26,763 nucleotides of DNA. Origin: Oleidesulfovibrio sp964593925 (GTDB lineage: Bacteria > Desulfobacterota > Desulfovibrionia > Desulfovibrionales > Desulfovibrionaceae). Below are positions 1 to 8,966 of this stretch, piece after piece. Under the pieces are notes generated by a model. The model worked only from the letters and a program-made list of their open reading frames with translations. It was not told the origin of the DNA and did not search any database. Position 1 is the first letter of the stretch, and each line of letters opens with the position of its first letter. Position numbers and translations under genes: made by a program. Where the stretch lies: positions 1 to 26,763 of the forward strand of contig CAZQKM010000033.1 of the NCBI GenBank assembly GCA_964593925.1. Direction: 5' to 3'.

Positions 1-2
1 TT

Positions 3-230
3 CATGGGCAGGATAGTAGCTTAACTCTGTGTCCACAACTTTGTAGCAGGATCACGACAGGCCTTAGCATATTGCCACACTCTGCTCTGAGCTTAAAAAG
101 TCCGCTCTTGTTACTCGATGAGGTTCTGATTAAAATTTCCATGGAAAAAATTCCTAGGCATGGTGCTCGGATGATGCCTCGTTGGCACTTTCGTGTAAGG
201 GGCTACTATCAGGTCAAACTCGACGCTTAA
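3..230 (+). other. Possible partial reading frame entering from the left edge
   Basis: One plus-strand frame stays open for 76 codons from the window edge to a TAA at 228-230. This is longer than expected by chance but not decisive. Its last part contains a stretch reading RWHFRVRGYY, and the only internal ATG (141) would give 30 residues. I do not recognise a family. The tail is vaguely like the FWxRGYY region of IS200-type transposases, but the rest does not align well enough to claim that. It may be the 3' end of a real gene or a fossil. Nothing else is visible between 1 and 317. Confidence 0.22.
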
Positions 231-317
231 AAATTTAACGATAATAATCAGAAAAGTTTTTCGCATGGAGTACAGCCCTCACAAGCATACAATCTCCATC
301 CTTCTCTCTCCTGACAT

Positions 318-355
318 AAAAACGCCCCCAAGTGCAAAACACTGGGGACGTTTTT
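318..355 (-). terminator. Rho-independent terminator downstream of the PEP-synthase-like gene
   Basis: An inverted repeat pairs AAAAACG plus a C-run and AGTG (318-334) with CACTGGGG and ACGTTTTT (340-355) around a 5-base loop. It lies about 55 bases past the stop codon of the minus-strand gene ending at 411. Read on the minus strand, the stem is GC-rich and ends in a run of T. The A-run on the other arm means it could also stop plus-strand transcription. Confidence 0.8.
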
Positions 356-410
356 ATGTATCGCAGCAGGTTTTACCTACCAGACGACCAAGAGTAGTCT
401 TCACCCAAGG

Positions 411-3400
411 TTACCATTGTTTTTTACGTTGTACTTCAAGTGCCTTGACCTGCTCTTCAAAATCGACAAAACCAGCTTGGTGCAGGGCATCCGTCACGGT
501 CGCCTGCCAATCCCATGAGGCATAAATCACAGGCTTATGGAATACCGTCCGGAAGTTTTCAAGCTCCTGCCGGTAGAAGGTCTCTTTGGGCGTTTCAATA
601 CTCTCTCTCAATTGTTCATGCAGACGGCACAACTCACCATCATACCATTCCATGAGATCATCAGCGGTTTCATACTTTTTCAAAATATGGCCATAGCCAT
701 TTTCTTCCAGCAGGTGGCGTAAACTTCCCAGATATTGCTCACGCAGCCAAGCACCAAGGTGCTCGCTTGATATATTTTCAGCCTCTACTTCAGCCATATC
801 AAGCTTTGTCTGAAAATACGTGTCTGGCACAACAGATGCAGAAGTAATACCCGCAATGGCCACAACACCACGCAGAATACGACTATTGGAAACTCCCTGT
901 CCGCAAAAGCCAACCTTTTTACCATATTTTTGCCCGGTAAATATGGTCACCAAAATGGCCCATACCACCGCAGGGTCTTCCTCATCATAAATATGCCCGA
1001 GGCTGGCATTATCACGGTCAGTGGCCAGCACCATCTGGGTCATGTCATTAGAGCCAATGGAAAAGCCGTCAAACTCCTGAATAAACTGCTTGGCCATAAT
1101 GGCGTTACTGGGAATTTCAGACATCAGGATAATCTTCAAGCCATCCACGCCACTCTTCAATTTGTGCACCTGCTCAAGATAACGGCGCATGGAGCGCGCT
1201 TCTTCCAGAGTACGGACAAACGGCAGCATGATCATCAGATTGGTACCGCCAAATACTCCACGCGCAAGCTTGAACGCCTCCAACTCCCAATCATGCAGAT
1301 TACGCGAGACACCGCGATACCCAAGCATGGGGTTATCTTCAAAGGTTTCAAAAAGCGAACCGCCAAGCAAGTTTCTATACTCGTTCGATTTAAAATCCGT
1401 AGTGCGATAAATAATTTCTTTTCCATGAAAGGCCATGGAAAAAAGTGCCAAGCCCTGCGCCAGGGTCTGCACGTAGTGTTCTTTACCGGTACGGAACCCA
1501 CGCGAACGAATAAGCATACGTATTTTTTCAGGAATCGTCTGCACTTCATCCATTTCTTTCAGCATGCCACTTCGTTGCGCAACTTCATGGCGTAACGCCT
1601 TGATACGTTCTATCAATTCCTGCACTTGCGGTGCTTCCAGCGCTCGTGCGGCCATGCTACTCACCGTGGACTCAATCTCTGCCCGGCGTTTTACCGTATC
1701 GACATCTTTACCCACCAGCATTGCCAGCTCATCGTCGTACCCCATGACCGCTCGAATATGATCTTCCAGGTTCACAGAAGTCTTCAAAACATCAAAGCGC
1801 CGGGTGGCCAACTCCACATGTTCATCAAGTTTATGATCAAGCTCACGCATTTTACGATGCATAGCCAGCACCTCTTCGGTGCCACGTACATTTTCCTGCT
1901 CTGTAAGCTTCTGAATTTCTTCAGAAAGTCCAGTGAGTACACCTACATAGTCACGTAACTTAACATCAAGGCCGATAAGGCCTGCCCCAAGCTGTTCACG
2001 CAACACCTTGGTCAAACGTGCTTCAAGCTCTTTCAGCTTGGCAGAAACGACAATACTCAACTCGCCGTTATCGTATGCTTCCAGTGCACGAGGGTGTACG
2101 CCAATATTACCCAGCATAAACTCTGCACGCAGCAGACCTACTTCAAAACCAGGAACATCCCGCAGACGAGACAGAAACATCGCCTGCCCCACATCAGCAA
2201 GAATAAGCCCCACTTTGGTTTTTGTTGCCGGCAAGGCACTGACATCCATCTCGCCCCCCACCTCTTCAAGAGGAAGCAGGCCCCGGTATACCTTGCCACG
2301 GGTACCATCAACCGTGACTTCCTGACCATCCAACGAACGCAGGATTTCCAAGCGCTGAATACCGATGATAGCAGGGATCCCCAGCTCGCGAGACGTGATG
2401 GCCGCATGGCTGGTATCACCGCCCACATCAGCAAGAATGGCAGAAGCGATACGCATACCCGGCACCATGTCCGGATCTGTCCGCTCTGCCGCGAGCAAGT
2501 CACCTTTATTGATTTTATTCAACTCAAGCGCCGAGCGCAAAAACTTAACAGTACCTTGGCCCGCTCCACGAGAAGCCCCATTGCCCTCCAGGATTACCTC
2601 TGCCTGAGTAGCGGCCTTTTCACGTACTTCAAGACGACGCATAAAAATGGTATGTGGATGCTCTTCAAACTCTTCGTTCCAGCGTGTCTCTGGGCGAGCC
2701 TGCACAAACCACAGACGATCAGAGCTATCGATACAAAACTCCGTGTCCATGATCATGCCGCCATAGGCCTTGCTGATATTACGCACTCCACGGGCTACTG
2801 TTTCTGCCTGAGCCAGGGAAAGAGACCAGCGAAAGGCTTCATTTTCAGCCACGGCGATCATTTTGGTACCGCCCGCGTCGTCATTGACAATTTTTTTATC
2901 TTTGCACCCCATCTGCCTGATGACCACTTCCTGCCCGTCTTCACGCTGAAACACGTAAAATTTGTCAGGAGTCACCATACCGCCTACCACAGCTTCACCA
3001 AGGCCATAGCTGGCATCAATGGAAACAAGATCACGCCGTACGGTTCCCCGACAACCTGTTGCGGTATCCGCACTAAAGGCTGTTCCCGAAATAACGGGGG
3101 TTACCATCCGCATAATGCATACTGACAATGAGGTATTTTCAATAGCCCACTCTTCTTTGGCTGCCACGGCAATGGATTCGTCCCCAGTGGCCTCGGCACG
3201 TGCCATGGCATCCAGAATGGCTTCACGACGGTAGGTCATACTCCGAAGATTATATGCTGAAGCGCAGTCCCAGTGGTATGCTTCCACTGCCTGGGATTCA
3301 CCCACGATATTCAGATATGTATCCTGCAAGCCGGCAAAAGCTTTTTTGCGCGAATCCTCTCCTGCCGCCGAGGAACGCACGGCAACCGCCACGTCTTCCA

Positions 3401-3995
3401 GACCGGCCTCTTTGCAAATGGCGTTATACGCAGCACGTACACAGTCTGCCACTGCCTCAGGCAAGGCCGTAGACAAAATGGCTGCCTGCACAAGCAAGGA
3501 GCGTTTACGCAGTTGGTCGATACCTTCTGGAGAGGTGGCAAAACCTTCCACAACATTATTGATAAAGGTTCGAGTCTTCAACAAATTCTGTGCGCCTGAC
3601 TCCTCGGCTTGTTTGCGAATCTGGTCCGCCAGGTTACGCACAAATTTTTTCAGAAACTCAGGATCCCGATTGATTTCAGGATCTTTCCAATCAATGCTGT
3701 TGTATTCCTTTTCCAACACACTGCGGACCAAAGAGGCATTTACCCGAGTTTCATCCAACAGCTTGTGGAAGGCTACCGAAGAAATAGCCCGAAACTGCGG
3801 GCTCCTGACGCCTTCAACCTGACTGATAATAGCGGTGTTGTAATTTTTACCGCCTACCAGCAACTCCGCGTCCTCACCTATGGCAACAATATCAGCGCCG
3901 GTAAGCACCAAGCTTGTGGGCAAGATAGGAGTCTCTGTCTGAACCTTTGCTTTTTTTCCTTCAGCCTTGGGCTTTTCCGCCTGAGCTTTGGCCAT
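411..3995 (-). CDS. PEP synthase / pyruvate-phosphate-dikinase-like enzyme with extra domains
   Basis: This protein of about 1194 residues belongs to the PEP synthase / pyruvate phosphate dikinase family and probably makes PEP from pyruvate and ATP in the cytoplasm. An N-terminal ATP-grasp domain is marked by VRSSAAGEDSR (about 206-216) and DRLWFVQARPET (about 426-437). The swivelling phosphohistidine domain has GDTSHAAITSRELG, with His near 530. The PEP-binding barrel has GLLRAEFM (about 620), RTTDFKSNEYRNL (about 864), GSNDMTQMVLATDRDN (about 981) and a catalytic-type Cys in FCGQG (about 1031). E. coli PpsA is about 790 residues; here roughly 160 extra, mostly helical charged residues sit inside the barrel (about 645-860), with a 100-residue tail after 1090. 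The start at 3995 is chosen because AGGAGGAG lies just upstream; a 30-codon 5' extension is open but lacks such a site. It follows pyc and also has its own promoter. Confidence 0.88.
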   Translation of the reverse strand: MAKAQAEKPKAEGKKAKVQTETPILPTSLVLTGADIVAIGEDAELLVGGKNYNTAIISQVEGVRSPQFRAISSVAFHKLLDETRVNASLVRSVLEKEYNSIDWKDPEINRDPEFLKKFVRNLADQIRKQAEESGAQNLLKTRTFINNVVEGFATSPEGIDQLRKRSLLVQAAILSTALPEAVADCVRAAYNAICKEAGLEDVAVAVRSSAAGEDSRKKAFAGLQDTYLNIVGESQAVEAYHWDCASAYNLRSMTYRREAILDAMARAEATGDESIAVAAKEEWAIENTSLSVCIMRMVTPVISGTAFSADTATGCRGTVRRDLVSIDASYGLGEAVVGGMVTPDKFYVFQREDGQEVVIRQMGCKDKKIVNDDAGGTKMIAVAENEAFRWSLSLAQAETVARGVRNISKAYGGMIMDTEFCIDSSDRLWFVQARPETRWNEEFEEHPHTIFMRRLEVREKAATQAEVILEGNGASRGAGQGTVKFLRSALELNKINKGDLLAAERTDPDMVPGMRIASAILADVGGDTSHAAITSRELGIPAIIGIQRLEILRSLDGQEVTVDGTRGKVYRGLLPLEEVGGEMDVSALPATKTKVGLILADVGQAMFLSRLRDVPGFEVGLLRAEFMLGNIGVHPRALEAYDNGELSIVVSAKLKELEARLTKVLREQLGAGLIGLDVKLRDYVGVLTGLSEEIQKLTEQENVRGTEEVLAMHRKMRELDHKLDEHVELATRRFDVLKTSVNLEDHIRAVMGYDDELAMLVGKDVDTVKRRAEIESTVSSMAARALEAPQVQELIERIKALRHEVAQRSGMLKEMDEVQTIPEKIRMLIRSRGFRTGKEHYVQTLAQGLALFSMAFHGKEIIYRTTDFKSNEYRNLLGGSLFETFEDNPMLGYRGVSRNLHDWELEAFKLARGVFGGTNLMIMLPFVRTLEEARSMRRYLEQVHKLKSGVDGLKIILMSEIPSNAIMAKQFIQEFDGFSIGSNDMTQMVLATDRDNASLGHIYDEEDPAVVWAILVTIFTGQKYGKKVGFCGQGVSNSRILRGVVAIAGITSASVVPDTYFQTKLDMAEVEAENISSEHLGAWLREQYLGSLRHLLEENGYGHILKKYETADDLMEWYDGELCRLHEQLRESIETPKETFYRQELENFRTVFHKPVIYASWDWQATVTDALHQAGFVDFEEQVKALEVQRKKQW

Positions 3996-4114
3996 TGTCT
4001 CTCCTCCTGTGGGGGGATGAAAACGCCCGGTCAATCCTACAGCGGGCATACCTTTTGAGTACATACGGCCACACTTGGCACGCACCGAATATCAAGCGAA
4101 ATCCCAGTCTTTCG

Positions 4115-4142
4115 CTTATACGCTCTCTACCATATCCGTCAA
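4115..4142 (-). promoter_or_regulatory. Sigma-70-type promoter for the PEP-synthase-like gene
   Basis: On the minus strand, TTGACG (4142-4137) and TATAAG (4120-4115) are separated by 16 bases, close to the consensus. Transcription would start near 4108 and leave a leader of about 110 bases before the start codon at 3995. It lies in the 169-base gap after the pyc stop, so the gene could be expressed apart from pyc. Confidence 0.55.
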
Positions 4143-4164
4143 TTAAAAGCCTGTATAAAAGGCA

Positions 4165-7100
4165 TTAGCTCTTACAGCCGCACGATGTACGCTCACCACA
4201 ATACGGACAGAACTCAATGCCTTCCAGGGTAATGGGACGTCTACAAGACTCGTTTGAGCAAAGTGTGGGCACGGGGCCAAGCTCTACAATGAGCTCTCCA
4301 CCCTTGACAGGCACCATCTGTTTGCTCTCCTTATAATCTGCGCTTTTCAACACACGCCTGACCATGCCATCCATGGGGGCAAGCACTGCTTTTTCCTGCT
4401 TCATGATGGAAATATTGAACAGCTCTTCGCCCTTTTTCACATAATCACCAGGGTGCACATACATCACCCACAAGTCTCCGTTGGACGGAGCCGCAATGTG
4501 AAAGGCATTGGCCGGGTCGGCTTTTTCAACACCTTGGGCCTCATCCATATGCGGTTCTGCCACTTGGATATCCGTACTCATAATTTCAGAGTCAAGCACA
4601 TACCGCACAACACTCATGCCACTTTCATCAGGTGCAGAAATGCTCATAATACACATCTGGTGCGGCTTTCCGTGGGTATCTGTAAAATTCAACTCTACAC
4701 CGGGCTCAAGCCCCTCAAACCAGACATGAAGCGGTAGATTGTTGGGATCTCCAAACTGCTGCCGAAACTGCACTGTCTTTACCGCGTCTCCGGGGTGGTT
4801 AAGGTACATGACAAATTCTTCAGTAGTCGGCTTACGCCCAATGATCTCCACAAACCCACGCTCTTCCGCCCCCAGATCCATATCCTCAATAGATTCCAAG
4901 GGAGACGCCTCGCTACGACAGGCAATGGCCTGTCTCCATTCATTGCCAAATGCACTTTGGTAGACCCAATCCGCGGGAAAACCAAGCGGCAACCTGCCGT
5001 ATTTGCCTGACAACAAATCACGAAACGCATCATTGCTGTCCTGATACAGGATAAGACGCGCCTCTTTCATTTCTGCAGACAGATCATTTTCTCCGTAGCG
5101 GGTAACATTATCAAGCACTTCAAGAAGGTAGCGTACTTCCTGCTCTCCACCACGCTTATATGCGCTGGAGACAGCCAAAAATGCCGTATTCCAGGTAATC
5201 TGCGATCCGGGAGTCACATCATGATAACGCACGACTTTACGGGTTCCAGCAAGAAACTTGAGCATATAGGGCAGCAGGCGAATATAGCCCTGCTTCATGG
5301 CACCCTCTTGTGAAGAAGATGTGGCACCACCAGGCATGGCGTGCTCTACCACGTCATAGTCAACACCCTGAAAATACGGAGTTGTATAGCGGTCATAATA
5401 AGGCATGATCTGCTTGAGCACAAAGTTACAGGCACGAATCATGTCCTTGTTCAGATTTGTCTTCAGGCCCAGCTCACCTTCCATGTAGGCTGCTGTGGAA
5501 AGTACTTCGCCTTGTCCGTACCACCGCACAGAGGCACCCATGGCTGTATCCACAATGTGTGCTCCTGCCTTGGCAGCAGCGCCCACTGCAGGCACAAAAA
5601 GCCCGTCCGTATAGTGGCGATGATAGTGTAGGACAAGCCCCGGCCATGCCTTGCGCAAGACCGTGACAAGCTCTGTCATAAAGCGTGGGGGACAAACCCC
5701 TGCCATATCCTTGAGCCCCAAAATGATCATACTCGAAGCTTTGGCCGAACTGACTCCAGCCACATTGCCAATCATACGCAGGATATCTTCGGTCACTTGC
5801 AAGTAATGCGATACGTCAAAACCCTGAGCCCATGAAAGCGATATCGCCGGCTCAAAAACCACGTCCTTGCGATTAAGCGCTACCTCGGCAAAAGGAAGCA
5901 TATTTTCAATATGGTTCAAAAAGTCAAAGCAGCGAATAACCTGGTAGTGATCACAAATCATTTCTCCAGAAATACGCATCAAATTCTTGGGCTGTGGCTT
6001 ATACCCAAGCACGTTGGTTGACCGGATAAGAATCTGCTTTGCGGTTTTGGGTGCAAATTGATTCCAGCGGACTGCTTCAGTAAACGGGTATGTCTTGTTG
6101 GCCAGCATGGCCACATGGAAATGTGCTCCACCGCCGTTCTCCAACGAAAAAAAGTTGCAGTTATCAAGATAGGGACCAATAAGCGTGTCCTCGGCAAGGC
6201 GAAATCTGTTACCACTGTTAGACTGCGTAGTATCCCGTGCCGTGGTGTCACAAAAGTGCACATAGTCAGAGTCACGCAGCATATCAAGCAAAGCGACTCT
6301 ATCCCCCGATGGATACGGTGAAGCCGCCTTTTTTGTCTTGACAGCAAGCTCCGGCAACACCGGATCAAAAGCCATCATGCGAGGCGTTTCACGAGTTCGA
6401 TACTCGTCAAGCATGACATGCGGATTATATCCCTTGGCCGAAATTTCTGCCACAAGGCGTGCAAGCCGTTCCGCCTCGGGCTCAAGGTCGGTATAGCACA
6501 TCAGCTCGGGAGTACGGGCAATAAAGTTGGTATTAAAATCGGCCTCAATAAACTTGGGATGCTTAAGCACCTGCTTATAAAAAGGCACTGTTGTTTTGAT
6601 ACCGCCAACTACATATTCCCGCAAAGCTCTGTTCAACGTGGAAAGAGACCTTTCCCAACCCTTGCCATAAGCAATAAGTAAGGCCCCAGCCGAATCATAA
6701 TTGGACGGAAACTCGTAGCCTGCTGACAGGTTGGAATCAAGACGAACACCAGGCCCGCCAGGAGACACATAGCGAGTGATCAGCCCCGCATTGGGAGCAA
6801 AATCATTTTGTGGAGACTCACAGTTTATCCGTACCTGAATGGCGTGCTGCAAAGGCAGAGTATCTTCTTCCGACAGACTCAGCGCCCCACCAAAGGCCAC
6901 AGCGATTTGTTCTTCTACAAGATCAATACCATACCGGCACTCTGTAATGCCGTGTTCAACCTGCAAGCGGGTGTTGACTTCGATCAGGTACGGCTCACCT
7001 TGGTCCGTCACCAGAAACTCGACGGTACATAACGAGTAATACCCCACCTCGCGCACAAGCTGACGCGCGTATGTCTTGAGGCGCTCCCGCAATTCAGGAG

Positions 7101-7881
7101 TGATACCCGGCCAAGGCGATGGAGTGATTTCAATAAGTTTTTGGTGGTTGCGCTGCACGGTACAATCGCGCTCATCAAAGGCAAACACGTTACCGTGCAT
7201 ATCTGCCAGTACCTGTATTTCAATATGTCGGACAGAGGGCAGATATTTTTCTACATACAAACGTGGGTTGCCAAAAGAAGCCTGTGCCATGGTAGAGGCC
7301 TTGCTGAACGCGTCTTCCAGCTCCTCTGCTGAGTGCACCAAAAAAATGCCTCGCCCCCCACCGCCACCTTCAGCCTTCAGCATGACGGGAAAGCCAATTT
7401 CCTGAGCAATCTTCCGCCCAGTGGGAATGTCCACCGCCCCCTCAGAGCCGGGTACAATGGGGATATCAAGACGCGTTGCAAGCTTACGCACCTGCACTTT
7501 GTTACCAAGCAGATTCATGGCCTCCGCTGTGGAGCCGATATACAAAATACCTGCCTCGGCACAACGCTTGGGAAAACGCGGGTCTTCAGAAGCAAAGCCC
7601 CATCCGGGATGAATGGCAATGATACCACGCTGCTTGGCAAGGCTAATGATTCTGTCAATATCAAGATATGCCCGCGGGTCTGGCCCCAACAGCAACAATT
7701 CTTGCGCCGCTGAGGCCGCAGGAGATGTCTTGTCAATATCCGTTGCCGTCATAACAGCAACAGCATCAAACCGCTCACGAATGGAACGACATATTCTCCG
7801 GGCAGGAATACCCCGGTTGGCTACGAGTATCGCCTTGCCTTTTACCTCTTCCACAATCTGATCGAACGTCTTTACGGCCAT
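4165..7881 (-). CDS. pyc: Pyruvate carboxylase (single chain) with C-terminal zinc-ribbon-like tail
   Basis: This biotin enzyme of 1238 residues carboxylates pyruvate to oxaloacetate with ATP and bicarbonate, replenishing the TCA branch and feeding gluconeogenesis. The biotin carboxylase part has AEGGGGGRG (about 170-178), HIEIQVLADMHG, ERDCTVQRNHQK (about 237-248) and EVNTRLQVEH (about 301-310). The carboxyltransferase part has DTTARDTTQS (about 545-554) and GLKDMAGVCPP (about 722-732). The biotinyl domain follows near 1125-1200, with the acceptor Lys in SIMKQEK (about 1158-1164). The last 31 residues hold two Cys pairs (CSNESC and CPYC) plus CGC, like a zinc ribbon, and are not part of ordinary pyruvate carboxylases of about 1150 residues. 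HYHRHYTDG near 752 replaces the usual HxHTHDTSG. The start is supported by AGGAG six bases upstream. birA lies 92 bases upstream and the PEP-synthase-like gene follows. Confidence 0.93.
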   Translation of the reverse strand: MAVKTFDQIVEEVKGKAILVANRGIPARRICRSIRERFDAVAVMTATDIDKTSPAASAAQELLLLGPDPRAYLDIDRIISLAKQRGIIAIHPGWGFASEDPRFPKRCAEAGILYIGSTAEAMNLLGNKVQVRKLATRLDIPIVPGSEGAVDIPTGRKIAQEIGFPVMLKAEGGGGGRGIFLVHSAEELEDAFSKASTMAQASFGNPRLYVEKYLPSVRHIEIQVLADMHGNVFAFDERDCTVQRNHQKLIEITPSPWPGITPELRERLKTYARQLVREVGYYSLCTVEFLVTDQGEPYLIEVNTRLQVEHGITECRYGIDLVEEQIAVAFGGALSLSEEDTLPLQHAIQVRINCESPQNDFAPNAGLITRYVSPGGPGVRLDSNLSAGYEFPSNYDSAGALLIAYGKGWERSLSTLNRALREYVVGGIKTTVPFYKQVLKHPKFIEADFNTNFIARTPELMCYTDLEPEAERLARLVAEISAKGYNPHVMLDEYRTRETPRMMAFDPVLPELAVKTKKAASPYPSGDRVALLDMLRDSDYVHFCDTTARDTTQSNSGNRFRLAEDTLIGPYLDNCNFFSLENGGGAHFHVAMLANKTYPFTEAVRWNQFAPKTAKQILIRSTNVLGYKPQPKNLMRISGEMICDHYQVIRCFDFLNHIENMLPFAEVALNRKDVVFEPAISLSWAQGFDVSHYLQVTEDILRMIGNVAGVSSAKASSMIILGLKDMAGVCPPRFMTELVTVLRKAWPGLVLHYHRHYTDGLFVPAVGAAAKAGAHIVDTAMGASVRWYGQGEVLSTAAYMEGELGLKTNLNKDMIRACNFVLKQIMPYYDRYTTPYFQGVDYDVVEHAMPGGATSSSQEGAMKQGYIRLLPYMLKFLAGTRKVVRYHDVTPGSQITWNTAFLAVSSAYKRGGEQEVRYLLEVLDNVTRYGENDLSAEMKEARLILYQDSNDAFRDLLSGKYGRLPLGFPADWVYQSAFGNEWRQAIACRSEASPLESIEDMDLGAEERGFVEIIGRKPTTEEFVMYLNHPGDAVKTVQFRQQFGDPNNLPLHVWFEGLEPGVELNFTDTHGKPHQMCIMSISAPDESGMSVVRYVLDSEIMSTDIQVAEPHMDEAQGVEKADPANAFHIAAPSNGDLWVMYVHPGDYVKKGEELFNISIMKQEKAVLAPMDGMVRRVLKSADYKESKQMVPVKGGELIVELGPVPTLCSNESCRRPITLEGIEFCPYCGERTSCGCKS

Positions 7882-7973
7882 TCACTCCTCGCATTCACAT
7901 AAATAAACCGAAGCCTACTGCAATAGACACCGGGGTTATAACAGACAAGACAATATATATGGATAAGGCAGTA

Positions 7974-8873
7974 TCATGGTATCAAGGAAAGACTACAGGA
8001 CTGAAAAACCTGCTCTCGGCCGGACAAGAGAACACGCAACGCTCCATCATGGCTCAAGCCCACAAGCCTACCCGGACAGCCTCCAAAGTCACTTCCGCGC
8101 ACAGTCACAACACGGCCTACCCAGGCAAGATACCCTTCTAAACGACTAATCAAGCCATCTGCATTGAAGCGAAGGACTTCATCATAATAACAGAAAAAAG
8201 CATGGTCGACAAGCTGTTGCCAAAGAGAGAACAAGCCAATGTCAAGCCCCTGCTGTGCCAATGTACAGGCTGGCGTGGCTGCCTGATCACGCAACATGCT
8301 GTCGGCAGGCGCTTGTGCCACATTGATACCTATACCCGCAAACAAAGCCCCTGCCCTATCCTCCAACAAAATACCCGCAACCTTCCCCTGTTCCAACAGA
8401 ATATCATTGGGCCACTTTATGCGTGCGTAAAAACCCAGCGATTCAAGGGCGCGTACAAAAATATATCCGCACACGAGCGAATACAAGGAGTCAGAAAAAG
8501 GTGCCTTGGCCGGCAATCGCAAAGCGGCATAAATATTTCCGGCAGGCGACACCCAGCAACGGCGCATCTGCCCTCTGCCGGATCGTTGAGAAACGGCAAG
8601 CACACTACCCCACTCCGGCAAGAGCCTTGCCGAGTGCAGAGCATGGGCAATATCCAGAGAAGAGGTTGTTTCTCCACTGACAAACACCGGACCGCACGTT
8701 GTTTTTGGGGGCACGCAATACGCATGGGCTCCTCCAATATCCACATCCACCCCACTCTCCCAATGCTGTACATCCTTTTGCCACAGAGGATGCGCCGCTG
8801 CCAGTGCCTCCGGCACAAGCGGTTGCAACTCCATGCCGTGCAATGAATATAAAAGATAGGTTGAGTGCGTCAC
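7974..8873 (-). CDS. birA: Biotin--[acetyl-CoA-carboxylase/pyruvate carboxylase] protein ligase, no DNA-binding domain
   Basis: This enzyme activates biotin as biotinyl-AMP and attaches it to the acceptor lysine of carrier domains; the obvious local partner is pyruvate carboxylase, the next gene. Family motifs, numbered from the GTG start, are SQRSGRGQMRRCWVSP (about 95-110), KWPND (about 153-157), GKVAGILLED (about 163-172) and GIGINV (about 180-185). There is no N-terminal winged helix of the E. coli BirA kind, so it is a ligase-only (class I) form rather than a repressor. The first 60 or so residues are poorly conserved. I prefer the GTG at 8873 because AAGGAG lies 8 bases upstream of it. 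An ATG at 8900 in the same frame gives nine more residues but has no comparable site. It is the first gene of the minus-strand module. Confidence 0.88.
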   Translation of the reverse strand: MTHSTYLLYSLHGMELQPLVPEALAAAHPLWQKDVQHWESGVDVDIGGAHAYCVPPKTTCGPVFVSGETTSSLDIAHALHSARLLPEWGSVLAVSQRSGRGQMRRCWVSPAGNIYAALRLPAKAPFSDSLYSLVCGYIFVRALESLGFYARIKWPNDILLEQGKVAGILLEDRAGALFAGIGINVAQAPADSMLRDQAATPACTLAQQGLDIGLFSLWQQLVDHAFFCYYDEVLRFNADGLISRLEGYLAWVGRVVTVRGSDFGGCPGRLVGLSHDGALRVLLSGREQVFQSCSLSLIP

Positions 8874-8881
8874 GTGCCATG

Positions 8882-8887
8882 CTCCTT
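8882..8887 (-). promoter_or_regulatory. Ribosome binding site that favours the GTG start of birA
   Basis: AAGGAG on the minus strand lies 8 bases before GTG at 8873. The upstream in-frame ATG at 8900 lies ahead of this site and has only C/G-rich sequence before it. Confidence 0.55.
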
Positions 8888-8912
8888 GATCAGCCGACAT
8901 ACAGTACCCCGG

Positions 8913-8942
8913 ATTGTAGGGGGTTAGACTCTTTCAGGTCAA
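8913..8942 (-). promoter_or_regulatory. Sigma-70-type promoter of the birA-pyc module
   Basis: On the minus strand, TTGACC (8942-8937) and TACAAT (8918-8913) are separated by 18 bases. The site lies in the 66-base gap between the divergent birA and cca starts and points into birA. The leader would be short. The cca promoter must overlap or lie within the same gap. Confidence 0.6.
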
Positions 8943-8966
8943 GCCGATCTGTGCTAGCTGTATGTA

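Noticed and set aside
265..525. 86-codon frame overlapping the terminator at the left end
   Set aside because: It reads through the terminator hairpin into the antisense of the PEP-synthase-like gene and resembles no protein.
2094..3125. 343-codon plus-strand frame opposite the PEP-synthase-like gene
   Set aside because: It is antisense to conserved coding sequence, low in recognisable motifs and lacks a ribosome binding site; it is a shadow frame.
8202..8846. 214-codon plus-strand frame opposite birA
   Set aside because: It lies opposite the conserved ligase motifs and has no family features.
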